Source: Acinetobacter bereziniae LMG 1003 = CIP 70.12 (GTDB lineage: Bacteria > Pseudomonadota > Gammaproteobacteria > Pseudomonadales > Moraxellaceae). From it: 64,000 nt of DNA. A model generated the notes under the pieces. It did no database searches, had not been told where the DNA came from, and worked only from the letters and a program-made list of their open reading frames with translations. The stretch lies in assembly GCF_000368925.1 (NCBI RefSeq), contig NZ_KB849756.1, positions 2,382,416-2,446,415 of the forward strand, written 5' to 3'. Shown piece after piece: positions 48,080 through 56,563 of this stretch (positions are counted from its first letter, which is position 1; the number at the start of each line of letters is the position of its first letter). The position numbers and the translations under genes are program-made.

Positions 48080-50431
48080 ATGAAACTTTCTATTTTGTCT
48101 TGTGCTGTTTTAATTACTTTACCTATGCTCAGTTATGCTGAATTGACAACAAAAATTTCGGCAAAAACTCAGCCTAAAATTACTCCTCCAAAATCTAGAA
48201 TGTTGTATCAATTGAACTTCGCTCAGGAAGATACAATTCCTCAAGGTTGGCGTATTCCAGGAAATAATCCAGGTCATATTTATATCGAAAATGGCGTATT
48301 AAATATTGATGGACGGGCAAATGCAATGAGCCCAACCACAATTTTGTTACCTCAAGGATTTGAAAAATATAAAAATTATAAAATAAATTTTAATTTTACT
48401 TTAGATCAACCATTAAATGCTTCTCGTTGGGGAAGCGTGATTTATGATGTCACAGAAACGCAGGGTGTGGTGCCAAGTAGTTACTATCAATTTACCTTAA
48501 GGGCAGATACTACAGCGAAAAATGGCACTGAATTTGGTCGTCATAAAGCCAATGCACAATGGGAAGTTAATCAAACTAAAGGGTTTTATGAAAACATTAA
48601 AGCGAATCAATGGTATACCGCCAGTGTAGTGGTCTCAGGACAACGGGTTCAACACTATTTAAACCATCAGTTAATGCAGGATGTAGAACTTGACCAAGAA
48701 TCTACAAAAGGCGGCATTGGTTTTTCCGCTTCAGGTATTGTTTTAAAAATTAAAAATATTCAAGTGTCTGAACAGCTCACTGCCTTACCTGAGCTTACCC
48801 ATAATAAAGTTACGCAAGTACAAGAAATTCAAACTCATGTAGCTTTAGCACCCACCATTATTCAAAAAATAAAACACCCAAATAGTGCATTAAATTCAAG
48901 TAATCAAAAATATTATCAATTAGATACAAAGTTAAATTTACTAGATCAAACTGGGCAAGTGGTCGAAACCTTACAACATTATTTATCCAATCCTCAGCGT
49001 AAAACTATTCCTGTGCTAGAGATTAAAGACCCTAAAAGTATTGAAGCATTAAAATTACTGTCTAAATCTCAGGATATTAGTGATATTACGGTGTTATCAA
49101 AAAGTGATGACCTGCTTAAATCTGCACATCAAATTATACCGATGGTTCGAACAGCATTGGATTTAAGTCGAGAAAATCTTCAAGATCGTCATCAAGATCT
49201 GGTTGAAATTATCCGTCGCAGCAATCAAGCTTATGCACGAATTGTCGTGGTTCCTCAAAGCCTGAGAGAGAAAGCATCGATCAGTTTTATTCAACGTCAT
49301 CTGATGACAGTTTGGGTGGATACATCTGCTGTTGAAGCTCAGGATGTAGCGCGCGTGTTGACCACAGGTGTAAATGGGGTGATCACCACGCAAAGTACGG
49401 TTTTTTCCAGTATATTAAAACAATTTCCAAAAAATACTTTATTGCGTAAACCTTTTATTATTGGGCATCGGGGTGTACCCAGCTTAGAGGATGAAAATAC
49501 TTTAGAAAGTGCCAAACATGCAGTCGCTTTGGGTGCAGACATTGTTGAAAATGATATTTATTTGACTAAAGATCAGCATCTTGTGGTGATGCATGATGCA
49601 ACCGTTGATCGTACAACGCGTTCAACTGGAAAAATTGAAGAGATGAATCTTGCGCAGGTTCAACAATTACAATCTAAGCATAAAGCTTATAAAATACCGA
49701 CCCTTGCAGAGTATTTTAACTTTTTAAAACAGCATCCAAATGTTGTACTGATGATTGAAATGAAAAGTGCCAATCCAGCGTTGGTGGCAAAAATGCAGGA
49801 TGAGATTAAAAAGTATCAAATGGAAAGCCAAGTGGTCACGACATCATTTAATACCGATCAAATTGTACGTGCACAAACTCAAATGACTGAGATTCCTCGA
49901 GGTTTGTTAGTAGGGAATATGCCAAACAGTCGTAACAATTTGGTCAATACTAAACAAATCAATAGCGATGTCCAAAAGTATAACTCTAGTTATAACCCTG
50001 CTTATCGGTCTGATTTGATCAATATTTTAGAAGCCTCAAAACATCGTGGCATCAGTTTCTGGCCTTGGGCTTTGAGTGATGACACATTTAACAAGTTGTA
50101 TGTGGCAGGAACCAATGGGATCACCACCAATTCAGCACAGCTTTATTCTAAATATATCGTGGATATACAAGCACCGAAAAATATTAAAGCCAGAGTAGGA
50201 CAAGCTGTTTTAATTGATGCTCAAACGACTCAACAAGACGGAGAAAAAGCCAAATTGCAAGTCAACAATTTTGTGGTTTTAGCTGGTTCTCCAAAGCATG
50301 AGCTAAAAAATGGGCAGTTGCGTTTTGTTGAACAAGGAATAGCTTATGTTTTGGCGGGCTACAAATATCAGATTGACCCACAAAATGACTATCAAATCTT
50401 TTCAGTACCTATCAAGGTGGTGGTGAAATAA
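48080..50431 (+). CDS. Secreted multidomain glycerophosphodiester phosphodiesterase
   Basis: 783 residues from the ATG at 48080 (MKLSILSCAVLITLPMLSYA signal peptide, cleavage before ELT). Residues about 40-240 look like a jelly-roll (concanavalin/3-keto-disaccharide-hydrolase-like) domain with GWRIPGNNPGHIYIENG and GRANAM. Residues about 270-450 have an SIEALKLL, VWVDT and VTTGVNGVITTQ series that reads as a degenerate GDPD-like barrel half. Residues about 460-690 are a full GDPD domain: IIGHRGVPSLEDENTLES, ENDIYLTKDQ, VVMHDATVDRTT, LMIEMK and TNGITTN. The last 80 residues look like a beta domain. Hydrolyses glycerophosphodiesters; the periplasmic or surface location is inferred. Confidence 0.85.
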   Translation: MKLSILSCAVLITLPMLSYAELTTKISAKTQPKITPPKSRMLYQLNFAQEDTIPQGWRIPGNNPGHIYIENGVLNIDGRANAMSPTTILLPQGFEKYKNYKINFNFTLDQPLNASRWGSVIYDVTETQGVVPSSYYQFTLRADTTAKNGTEFGRHKANAQWEVNQTKGFYENIKANQWYTASVVVSGQRVQHYLNHQLMQDVELDQESTKGGIGFSASGIVLKIKNIQVSEQLTALPELTHNKVTQVQEIQTHVALAPTIIQKIKHPNSALNSSNQKYYQLDTKLNLLDQTGQVVETLQHYLSNPQRKTIPVLEIKDPKSIEALKLLSKSQDISDITVLSKSDDLLKSAHQIIPMVRTALDLSRENLQDRHQDLVEIIRRSNQAYARIVVVPQSLREKASISFIQRHLMTVWVDTSAVEAQDVARVLTTGVNGVITTQSTVFSSILKQFPKNTLLRKPFIIGHRGVPSLEDENTLESAKHAVALGADIVENDIYLTKDQHLVVMHDATVDRTTRSTGKIEEMNLAQVQQLQSKHKAYKIPTLAEYFNFLKQHPNVVLMIEMKSANPALVAKMQDEIKKYQMESQVVTTSFNTDQIVRAQTQMTEIPRGLLVGNMPNSRNNLVNTKQINSDVQKYNSSYNPAYRSDLINILEASKHRGISFWPWALSDDTFNKLYVAGTNGITTNSAQLYSKYIVDIQAPKNIKARVGQAVLIDAQTTQQDGEKAKLQVNNFVVLAGSPKHELKNGQLRFVEQGIAYVLAGYKYQIDPQNDYQIFSVPIKVVVK

Positions 50432-50450
50432 CTTATCGGGCTGTATGAGT

Positions 50451-51234
50451 TTAAAAAGGTACTTTGACATTTTTAGGGAAATTGGGAAAAAGAATAAAAA
50501 GCATTTTAGGATTTTTCTGTAGTCCTGAACCGTCTAAGTAAGTCCATTGATGTGAATGCTGTGAGCGGATCGCGACCATAAAAGAAGGCGATGCCTTGAC
50601 TGTTTTGCCTGCCACTTTCATCGTGATGGTTTTTGGCACAAAACAAATTTCTTCTTGGTCGACGATATAGCTGTAGAGAGGTGGATTGGACTCAACCTTT
50701 TGAATTTCTAGTTTGGATTCTGCAAACATATTTTGGGCATATTTGAGCAACTTTTGGTAGTTTTCAGGACCACCGACATAATTGATCAGTGAAGGATGGG
50801 TTTTTTGTTGCATAAAAGCGTAGGGTCTATTGACACTTCGTCTATGTTTGCGACTATGTGTGTTTTTTAGTCGATACTAGGCACGAAATACGAAATTTAG
50901 TCATTCTAAATAAGTAGTTCGTAACGACGAAGCGACAAAAAACACGCTAGTCCCGAAGGGTTGTGGTTAAAATTATCTCAGCCTACGTTATGAAACTTGA
51001 AAATAGACTCGCTATTCTCTTTGTTTCATGCCTTGCCTGCTCAATTTTAACCTACAACGCAAGCCATTTATGAAATGTCAATAGACCCTAATCATTATTC
51101 TTTAAATCTTGTCCTAAGCGCTGTAGGTCAGGTGCAATGATTTTAGGGTAGTCCTGTTGGCAACTTAATTGTTGTGCGTGGGCAGGGGCTAAAATGGTCA
51201 AGAATAGAACGCACGCATAAATTGTTTTTATCAT
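50451..51234 (-). pseudogene. Secreted protein gene split by the inverted-repeat element
   Basis: On the minus strand an ATG at 51234 opens a signal-peptide protein (MIKTIYACVLFLTILAPAHA, then QQLSCQQDY) that runs 48 codons to 51091 and stops at a TAG made by the element end. Beyond the element, an in-frame ATG at 50813 starts 120 codons (MQQKTHPSLINYVGG) with no signal peptide and no ribosome site. Removing 50823-51088 and one TA joins the parts in frame, with residues Y-A-F bridging them, giving a 171-residue protein. The pattern of a DY...HPxxxxYVGGxENY region suggests a small periplasmic protein of unknown role. Both halves are otherwise undamaged, so the insertion looks recent. Confidence 0.8.
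50821..51090. mobile_element. Inverted-repeat element, copy B, with TA target duplication
   Basis: A 266-bp body (50823-51088) ends in perfect 13-bp inverted repeats GGGTCTATTGACA, flanked on both sides by TA. It encodes nothing. An internal dyad joins GAAAC...AATAG with CTATT...GTTTC. Nearly identical to the element at 24162-24441 except for a short internal difference. Size, ends and TA duplication are typical of a miniature inverted-repeat element moved in trans. Confidence 0.88.
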
Positions 51235-51364
51235 GTTGGATTAAATCCGCATATGTGTTGTTTTGAGTATATAAGTTTGTCAAAAAAAGTTCATCAATCA
51301 TCCAGACTTAATGATACTTACCTATAGCATATCTAGATTTCGATGGTTATCACTAAGACAATAA

Positions 51365-51398
51365 GCATCAAACCGAGTTGTTTAACTCGGTTTGATGC
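51365..51398. terminator. Intrinsic hairpin after the TonB receptor
   Basis: A perfect 15-bp stem, GCATCAAACCGAGTT with AACTCGGTTTGATGC, loop GTTT. On the minus strand it is followed by TTATTGT, only a weak T run. Confidence 0.65.
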
Positions 51399-51418
51399 GC
51401 TTTAACAAGCTTTAGACC

Positions 51419-53821
51419 TTACCACTTATAATTAATTTTGCCGTAATAGAATGCGCCATTAAAGCCAAAAGGTGAGAACTGACTGTACTGTAGGCTTCCA
51501 CCCGTTGGTTTGTTGATGTCATAAACATCTTTATCTGGATAAACATTGGTAATGTTGTCACCGCCAAGGGTAAATTTCCAAGCTTTCAATTGATAGCTGA
51601 GGGCTAAGTCTAAAAGCCATTTTGCAGAGAATTTCTGATCGCTGGCTGAACCAGAGTTACTGAAAGTTTTGAAGCTGCCATAACGCGTGATATTGGTGTT
51701 AATACCAAAATTTCCAATTTTATAATCATTGGCTAAACTGAATTTATGTTCAGGTGTACTGCCTGCCAGTAAACCATATTGTTCACGACGGTCTAAGCGT
51801 GTCAAATTGACACCCAATGCATTTAAAATGTCAGGATTTTTATCTACATTGGTGACTTCATTGCGATTAAAGTTATAAGCTAAAGATGTGGTTAACTCTC
51901 CATAAGGTAGATTCTGCCATTGATAGTTTGCAACCAAATCCACGCCACGTGTACGTGTATCACTGGCATTATTGAAGAAACGTACACTGCTAAAGTTGGT
52001 ATTGGTGATGCCTTTTGAGATCAGATAATCACGTACAGCAGGGCTGCTGGCATTGATATTCGAAGACAAGCTAATACGATCATCAATATCGATTTGATAG
52101 GCATCTAAAGTCACATACAGATTTGAAGTTGGGGTAAACACAAAGCCAAGACTGTAGTTTTTGGATTTTTCAGCTTTTAAATCCTCAGCACCGAGTAATT
52201 GCGCAACTTGAGATGAGCTTGGGAATGTACCTGCTTCAACGAATTGCCCATTGACCAGTTGAGAGGAAGTTTGGGTAAAATACTGTTGTGCTAGACTTGG
52301 CGCTCGAAACCCTGTAGAAACTGAACCACGTACAGCAACTTGCGGTAAAAGTTTATAACGTAAGGACAGTGAAGCATTATTGGTATCCCCAAAATCATCA
52401 TATTTCTCATAACGATATGCGCTAGAAGCAGAAAGCTTTTGGGTAATATCCGTTTCTAAATCTAGATATCCTGCATAACTGTCTCGCGTCCATTTGCCTG
52501 CATCAGCTTGACGAAAACCAGATAAACCCGAAGATCCGCTTTTATAATAAGAACCTGGATCTCCTGCTTTAATTTGATATTGTTGGTTTAAATACTGGGC
52601 ACCAAATGCAATATTCAAAGGGCTTGCAAATGCAGATATGTCATATTCTTTAGAAAGATCAATATTAAAAATAGACTGGCTATTTTTCAGCTTGCCATTA
52701 TGAAATGAATTGGGTGTTGCCCCTGTGTCTTTGTAGAGATCAACATTAATGGTTCGGGTATTTACATCATATTGGTTCAAACCATAATTTGCAGAAACAT
52801 CATAACGCCAATCCGCGGCTTCTCCTCGTAGACCTGCAACAGCACTAAAGTCGTCTAATTGACCTCGGATCAGAGGTAAGTAGCCATTCGGGAACAATGC
52901 TGGAACATTGTTTGAGGCATTGCTTAAACGATAAAATCCAGCAGTTTCAGCATTTCGATGGCTATAGGTAGAGAAACCATATAATTCGACGGTATCACTA
53001 AGGTCAAAGCCAGCATTGAAAGCAGCTTTTACTTCGTCTGATTTTGGGTCACCAAATCGAAATGTCCTTTGCCCATATGTGGTTGCATTTGGGTCACGTA
53101 AGTCTAAGCCAGCACGATTGGTTGCTTGATTGTCCTGCCATTCACCTGAAAAAATGGCATAACCATAATCGCCAAGTCGAGTTCCGCCTGAAACATAGGA
53201 CTGCTTTTGCTCACCATCACCTTTATCATAAATACCGTAGCGTATACCCGCTTCACCCGTCCTAGGGTCAGACTTTAAGATGATATTGACGACACCTGCA
53301 ATTGCATCTGAACCATAACGTGCAGAAGCACCTTCTCTGAGGACTTCAATACGGCTAATTGCGGAAACAGGTATTGCATTTAAGTCGGTGGGTGCTGAAC
53401 CACGACCAATTGTTCCGCCCAAGTTAATAAAAGCGCCAGTATGGCGACGTTTACCATTCACCAAAACCAAGACTTGATCTGGGGAGAGTCCTTTCAGTTG
53501 TACAGGACGAACCAGTTCCGTCCCATCAACGACAGTCGGGCGGGGAAAATTAATGGAAGGAATAATTTTACTCAGTGCTGTGCCTAGCTCACTGGAACCT
53601 GTTCGTTCAGTAAGTTCCTGTGCACTAATCACGTCAATCGGTTGTAGAGAATCAGTCTTAGAACGCTTTAATGAGCGTGTCCCAGTCACCACAATCGTAT
53701 CTAATGTTTTAACTTCGGGAGATGTATTCAGTTGTTCTTCAGCATGTGCTTGTGGGTACAGTAAGGCTAAGATCAAACTTGCTGTGAGACTGAATGAATA
53801 TTGTTTTGATAATTTACGCAT
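51419..53821 (-). CDS. TonB-dependent outer-membrane receptor
   Basis: 800 residues with signal peptide (cleavage near QAHA-EEQ). A TonB-box-like segment is LDTIVVTGTR (about residues 40-49), followed by the plug domain (VQLKGLSPDQVLVLVNGKRR, GASARYGSDAIAGVVNIIL) and the 22-strand barrel ending in the terminal aromatic GKINYKW. Such receptors import siderophores, cobalamin or other large substrates using TonB energy. No clear Fur box was seen upstream, so the substrate need not be iron. Stands alone. Confidence 0.95.
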   Translation of the reverse strand: MRKLSKQYSFSLTASLILALLYPQAHAEEQLNTSPEVKTLDTIVVTGTRSLKRSKTDSLQPIDVISAQELTERTGSSELGTALSKIIPSINFPRPTVVDGTELVRPVQLKGLSPDQVLVLVNGKRRHTGAFINLGGTIGRGSAPTDLNAIPVSAISRIEVLREGASARYGSDAIAGVVNIILKSDPRTGEAGIRYGIYDKGDGEQKQSYVSGGTRLGDYGYAIFSGEWQDNQATNRAGLDLRDPNATTYGQRTFRFGDPKSDEVKAAFNAGFDLSDTVELYGFSTYSHRNAETAGFYRLSNASNNVPALFPNGYLPLIRGQLDDFSAVAGLRGEAADWRYDVSANYGLNQYDVNTRTINVDLYKDTGATPNSFHNGKLKNSQSIFNIDLSKEYDISAFASPLNIAFGAQYLNQQYQIKAGDPGSYYKSGSSGLSGFRQADAGKWTRDSYAGYLDLETDITQKLSASSAYRYEKYDDFGDTNNASLSLRYKLLPQVAVRGSVSTGFRAPSLAQQYFTQTSSQLVNGQFVEAGTFPSSSQVAQLLGAEDLKAEKSKNYSLGFVFTPTSNLYVTLDAYQIDIDDRISLSSNINASSPAVRDYLISKGITNTNFSSVRFFNNASDTRTRGVDLVANYQWQNLPYGELTTSLAYNFNRNEVTNVDKNPDILNALGVNLTRLDRREQYGLLAGSTPEHKFSLANDYKIGNFGINTNITRYGSFKTFSNSGSASDQKFSAKWLLDLALSYQLKAWKFTLGGDNITNVYPDKDVYDINKPTGGSLQYSQFSPFGFNGAFYYGKINYKW

Positions 53822-54029
53822 AACTCTATTTTGAAGCTCTTTTTGTAACTATTTGTAGTGATCATAGTGAGCTTGGCAAGATTTAGAAAACAACTTTTAA
53901 AAATATCAATAGAACAAAATCTGCAAAGAGTCTTGTTATTTAAAGCTTTCTATTCATGGCTAAAGCCAATTTTATCAGTCGTGTAGATTGATCACTGGAG
54001 CTTGTTTTAGCGTGGGACTGTAGAGGTGT

Positions 54030-54055
54030 AAAAAAGGCTGTCATCATGACAGCCT
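54030..54055 (-). terminator. Intrinsic terminator after the HMA protein gene
   Basis: AGGCTGTCA pairs perfectly with TGACAGCCT across a 3-base loop; on the minus strand it is followed by five or more T. Confidence 0.85.
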
Positions 54056-54079
54056 CCAGTAAAAAGAATTTTGCACCCT

Positions 54080-54268
54080 TTAACGTGGTGGAAACCCTGC
54101 TTCGGTTAAGGCATCCGCAACTTGTTGCTGTGTTGCTGATGTTTCAACTTGAACACTGCGATTTGGTGGATCAGCAATGACTTTTGCATTTGCATCTACA
54201 GATTGGACTGCTTTGGTGACACCACGTGCACAACCGCCACAGGTCATATTTTCAATATAAAATTCCAT
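54080..54268 (-). CDS. Heavy-metal-associated (HMA) copper-chaperone-like protein
   Basis: 62 residues, a single HMA domain with the metal site MTCGGC (Cys10 and Cys13). Binds Cu(I) in homologous CopZ proteins and hands it to P-type ATPases; no copA is nearby. A MerR/CueR-type promoter with a 19-bp spacer lies upstream (54299-54329), consistent with copper induction. A terminator directly follows. Length and motif are typical. Confidence 0.9.
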   Translation of the reverse strand: MEFYIENMTCGGCARGVTKAVQSVDANAKVIADPPNRSVQVETSATQQQVADALTEAGFPPR

Positions 54269-54298
54269 ATCTCACCTGTTTGAAGAAGATTTAAAACC

Positions 54299-54329
54299 AA
54301 TATAAACCTTACCATAATTGTAAGGTCAA
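54299..54329 (-). promoter_or_regulatory. CueR/MerR-type promoter for the HMA gene
   Basis: On the minus strand a -35 TTGACC (54324-54329) and a -10 TATATT (54299-54304) are 19 bases apart, the long spacing activated by MerR regulators. Between them the dyad ACCTTAC...GTAAGGT (54306-54326) is perfect in its 7-bp arms, matching the CueR operator style. Confidence 0.8.
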
Positions 54330-54351
54330 GCTTTAATACTTGAACTTTCTC

Positions 54352-54690
54352 TTAATGCTTTTCAGAAACATAGTTTATGGTGTACTTGGGTATTTCTATT
54401 TCTAATGGTTCTTCTGGAACTTTTACCTGACAAGAGAGTCTGGATTCAGGGGTAAGCCCCCATGCACGATCTAATAAATCTGCTTCGATATCATCCATTT
54501 CAGTTAATTGATTAAAGCCTTGCTTTATCACTACATGACAGGTTGTACATGCGCCAGATAAATCACATGCATGTTCGATGGGTATGCCGTGATCTAATAA
54601 GCTTTGGCATAAATTACTTCCACTTTCCACTTCTAAGGTTGCACCATCTGGGCAAATTTTCTCATGGGGAAGTACTTTAATTTTTGGCAT
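54352..54690 (-). CDS. fdx: Adrenodoxin-type [2Fe-2S] ferredoxin
   Basis: 112 residues from the ATG at 54690, with an AGGATG site upstream. Cluster ligands are in HACDLSGACTTCHV (C-x5-C-x2-C), with the fourth Cys in RLSCQVKV, spaced as in the Isc-type ferredoxin. It begins MPKIKVLPHEKICPDG, which resembles E. coli Fdx. Isc ferredoxin normally sits with hscA, but no isc gene is adjacent here. Supplies electrons for Fe-S assembly or other enzymes. Confidence 0.92.
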   Translation of the reverse strand: MPKIKVLPHEKICPDGATLEVESGSNLCQSLLDHGIPIEHACDLSGACTTCHVVIKQGFNQLTEMDDIEADLLDRAWGLTPESRLSCQVKVPEEPLEIEIPKYTINYVSEKH

Positions 54691-54792
54691 ACATAACATC
54701 CTGAAATAAACCTATAGCTTGCAAATAAGGTGCTTAGCCATCTTATTTTCACTAGAGTGAGCAGAAAAATGATAAGCAGAAACGTGATATTT

Positions 54793-55383
54793 TTACTGAT
54801 GATGACTGAGCCAGTTGAGCATCATATTAATTTCAGCCTCTTGTGCAAGAACTACATTCTCAGCAAGTTTGCGCACTTCAGGATAATGACCGTATTGCAA
54901 TTCTATTTTCGCCATATCAATTGCACCTTGGTGGTGAGGAATCATACCGCGCATAAAATCAATATCTGCATCTCCCGAAAATGAAATCATCATATCCGCA
55001 TGCATCTTGTCATTTGTTTGACGAAAAGCATCTATAGCAGCTTGAACATGGTTAAGTTCAGAAAGCTGAGCATTGTTTTCTAACCATCTTTGCATGACTT
55101 CGATTTCTAGCTCTTGGTCGATAACAATATTTTCAGCTAAGCGCCGTAATTTGGCATCAGCGCCATATTGTAGAACAACTTTTGCCATATCAATGGCACC
55201 CTGATGATGCGGAATCATCCCTTTCATGAAATCCATATCTGCATTTCCAGTGAAATCAATTTGCATTTGTGTATGCATACGGTGGTTCACGATCATATAG
55301 GCATTGATAGAAGCTTGATTCGGCAGATTTGATCCATTCATATCATGGCGTTGAGAATGGTTTTTGGGGTTATTATTACTCAT
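54793..55383 (-). CDS. Tandem DUF305 protein (copper-associated)
   Basis: 196 residues made of two DUF305 units. The first holds DMDFMKGMIPHHQGAIDMAK and the second DIDFMRGMIPHHQGAIDMAK, each followed by a matching LAEN...EIEVMQRWL or EINMMLNWL segment. DUF305 (CopM-like) proteins bind copper through their Met/His motifs. The N-terminus is hydrophilic, so the protein may be cytosolic or its export signal lies elsewhere. Upstream is a MerR-type promoter (55561-55591), so copper induction is plausible. Confidence 0.88.
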   Translation of the reverse strand: MSNNNPKNHSQRHDMNGSNLPNQASINAYMIVNHRMHTQMQIDFTGNADMDFMKGMIPHHQGAIDMAKVVLQYGADAKLRRLAENIVIDQELEIEVMQRWLENNAQLSELNHVQAAIDAFRQTNDKMHADMMISFSGDADIDFMRGMIPHHQGAIDMAKIELQYGHYPEVRKLAENVVLAQEAEINMMLNWLSHHQ

Positions 55384-55560
55384 TGAAGTTCCCTTTAAGT
55401 TTTAGATAAAATTTTGCATATTAAAAATCACTGTATCTATCACAATTTTTAGAACAGAAATTTTATGGAGATTGATATTTACCGTAATGATGGAAGTTGT
55501 TGATTACTCCATGAACGGTCTCAGGACTCTAGATAATTTAGAGTTGCTTAATGTTTAGTC

Positions 55561-55591
55561 ATCCTAATCTTTACAATCATGTGAAGGTCAA
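55561..55591 (-). promoter_or_regulatory. MerR-type promoter for the DUF305 gene
   Basis: On the minus strand TTGACC (55586-55591) and TAGGAT (55561-55566) are 19 bases apart. The spacer contains the imperfect dyad CTTCAC...GTAAAG. It lies about 180 bases before the DUF305 ATG. Confidence 0.65.
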
Positions 55592-55608
55592 GCACAAAAT
55601 AATTTGCT

Positions 55609-55873
55609 TTAAACGTCGCAACAGCGTTTCTTATAAAGTGATGTTTTTAGGTAATTGGCAAAGCACTTTATACCGAATAAGTCATGAAACTTATCCAATA
55701 CCTGAGCAATGAATTGATGTGTTTTTAAAAGATAGCAATAGCACACTTTATTTTGAATATTGCAAGCTTGGTCTAAGCTTAGTTTGATTGTATAGAGATA
55801 AAACCTCATACAATTGATCAATACTTAATTTTTGGAGCGACTTTATTAAAGTCAGTCTTGATTCAACCAAAGC
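55609..55873 (-). pseudogene. MerR-family regulator relic
   Basis: Two minus-strand frames carry MerR-like pieces. From 55873: ALVESRLTLIKSLQKLSIDQ then LYEVLSLYNQ, matching the rL.fI...LgfsL.eI..lL pattern after the helix-turn-helix, ending at a stop. From about 55770 in the other frame: LLKTHQFIAQVLDKFHDLFG, matching the C-terminal dimerisation helix. The N-terminal DNA-binding part is missing. The frameshift and absent 5' end mark a decayed gene. It lies immediately upstream of the MerR-type promoter. Read by pattern only; moderate certainty. Confidence 0.4.
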
Positions 55874-55940
55874 AGATATACAAAATTTGAGCATTGATAG
55901 TAAACTCTGGTCTTAAACTTTAGCGCATAAGAACAGGACC

Positions 55941-56495
55941 ATGAGAGAAGATCATTTATATTCAGTTATTTATCAAGATATTCAAGAGGCTTTGGCTGAA
56001 ATTCAACAATTAACACAAGATCAGCATCTATGCGCCCTTGGTTTGGGAATGGTTGAAGATTTATGTGGTTTCTTTTATGTGGGATGCACCATAGAAAACC
56101 TTAAATCTTTTGAAGATGTGTACGAAGCATGGTGGATTTCAGAATGGCAATATTCAAGTACTGCCAATAATCATACACATGATGCGATCATGGCACTCTA
56201 TGAAGCATTGGGTAAACAATGTACTGATGAACAATATATTGCTTTGAGAGAGCATTATCAAAATACCATCATCCAAGCATTACAAGATTTAAGAGATGCA
56301 GGAAAATTAAAAAATAAGCAGGGCGAAGAAATCATGGTGATTATTCAGTATGCTGATTCATTTGATGAGGACTTTGAGGAGAGTAGCTTCGCTCAGATCA
56401 ATCCTGAGTTTTTGGTACCACTCTTTAAAAATCGCTTTAAACAAAAATCAGGTGAAAATTTATATGATTATCTGTTGCAAAAAATAGCAGTTTAA
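55941..56495 (+). CDS. DUF4303-like protein of unknown function
   Basis: 184 acidic residues without signal peptide. The segment CALGLGMVEDLCGFFYVGCT and the following EAWWISEWQYSST resemble the DUF4303 family, for which no function is established; some members occur as immunity-type genes, but no toxin is adjacent. An excellent terminator follows. The start ATG has no strong ribosome site. Family assignment is tentative. Confidence 0.6.
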   Translation: MREDHLYSVIYQDIQEALAEIQQLTQDQHLCALGLGMVEDLCGFFYVGCTIENLKSFEDVYEAWWISEWQYSSTANNHTHDAIMALYEALGKQCTDEQYIALREHYQNTIIQALQDLRDAGKLKNKQGEEIMVIIQYADSFDEDFEESSFAQINPEFLVPLFKNRFKQKSGENLYDYLLQKIAV

Positions 56496-56507
56496 ACACA
56501 TTTAAAG

Positions 56508-56551
56508 CGCAATAAAAAAGCTGAGTTCAACAACTCAGCTTTTTTATTGCG
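56508..56551. terminator. Bidirectional intrinsic terminator
   Basis: A perfect 20-bp stem: CGCAATAAAAAAGCTGAGTT (56508-56527) pairs with 56532-56551 around CAAC. It serves the + strand DUF4303-like gene and the - strand purC. Confidence 0.9.
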
Positions 56552-56563
56552 ACATTATTGATC

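Larger units (their letters stand above)
55384..55940. other. Gene-poor region holding the MerR promoter and relic
   Basis: About 560 bases between the DUF305 gene and the next + strand gene. It contains the MerR-type promoter (55561-55591) and the regulator relic (55609-55873). The remainder (55384-55560 and 55874-55940) shows nothing recognisable. Confidence 0.6.

Noticed and set aside
55609..55821. 70-codon minus-strand ORF read as a functional gene
   Set aside because: No ribosome site, atypical composition and its content fits only the C-terminal half of a MerR protein; treated as part of a relic.
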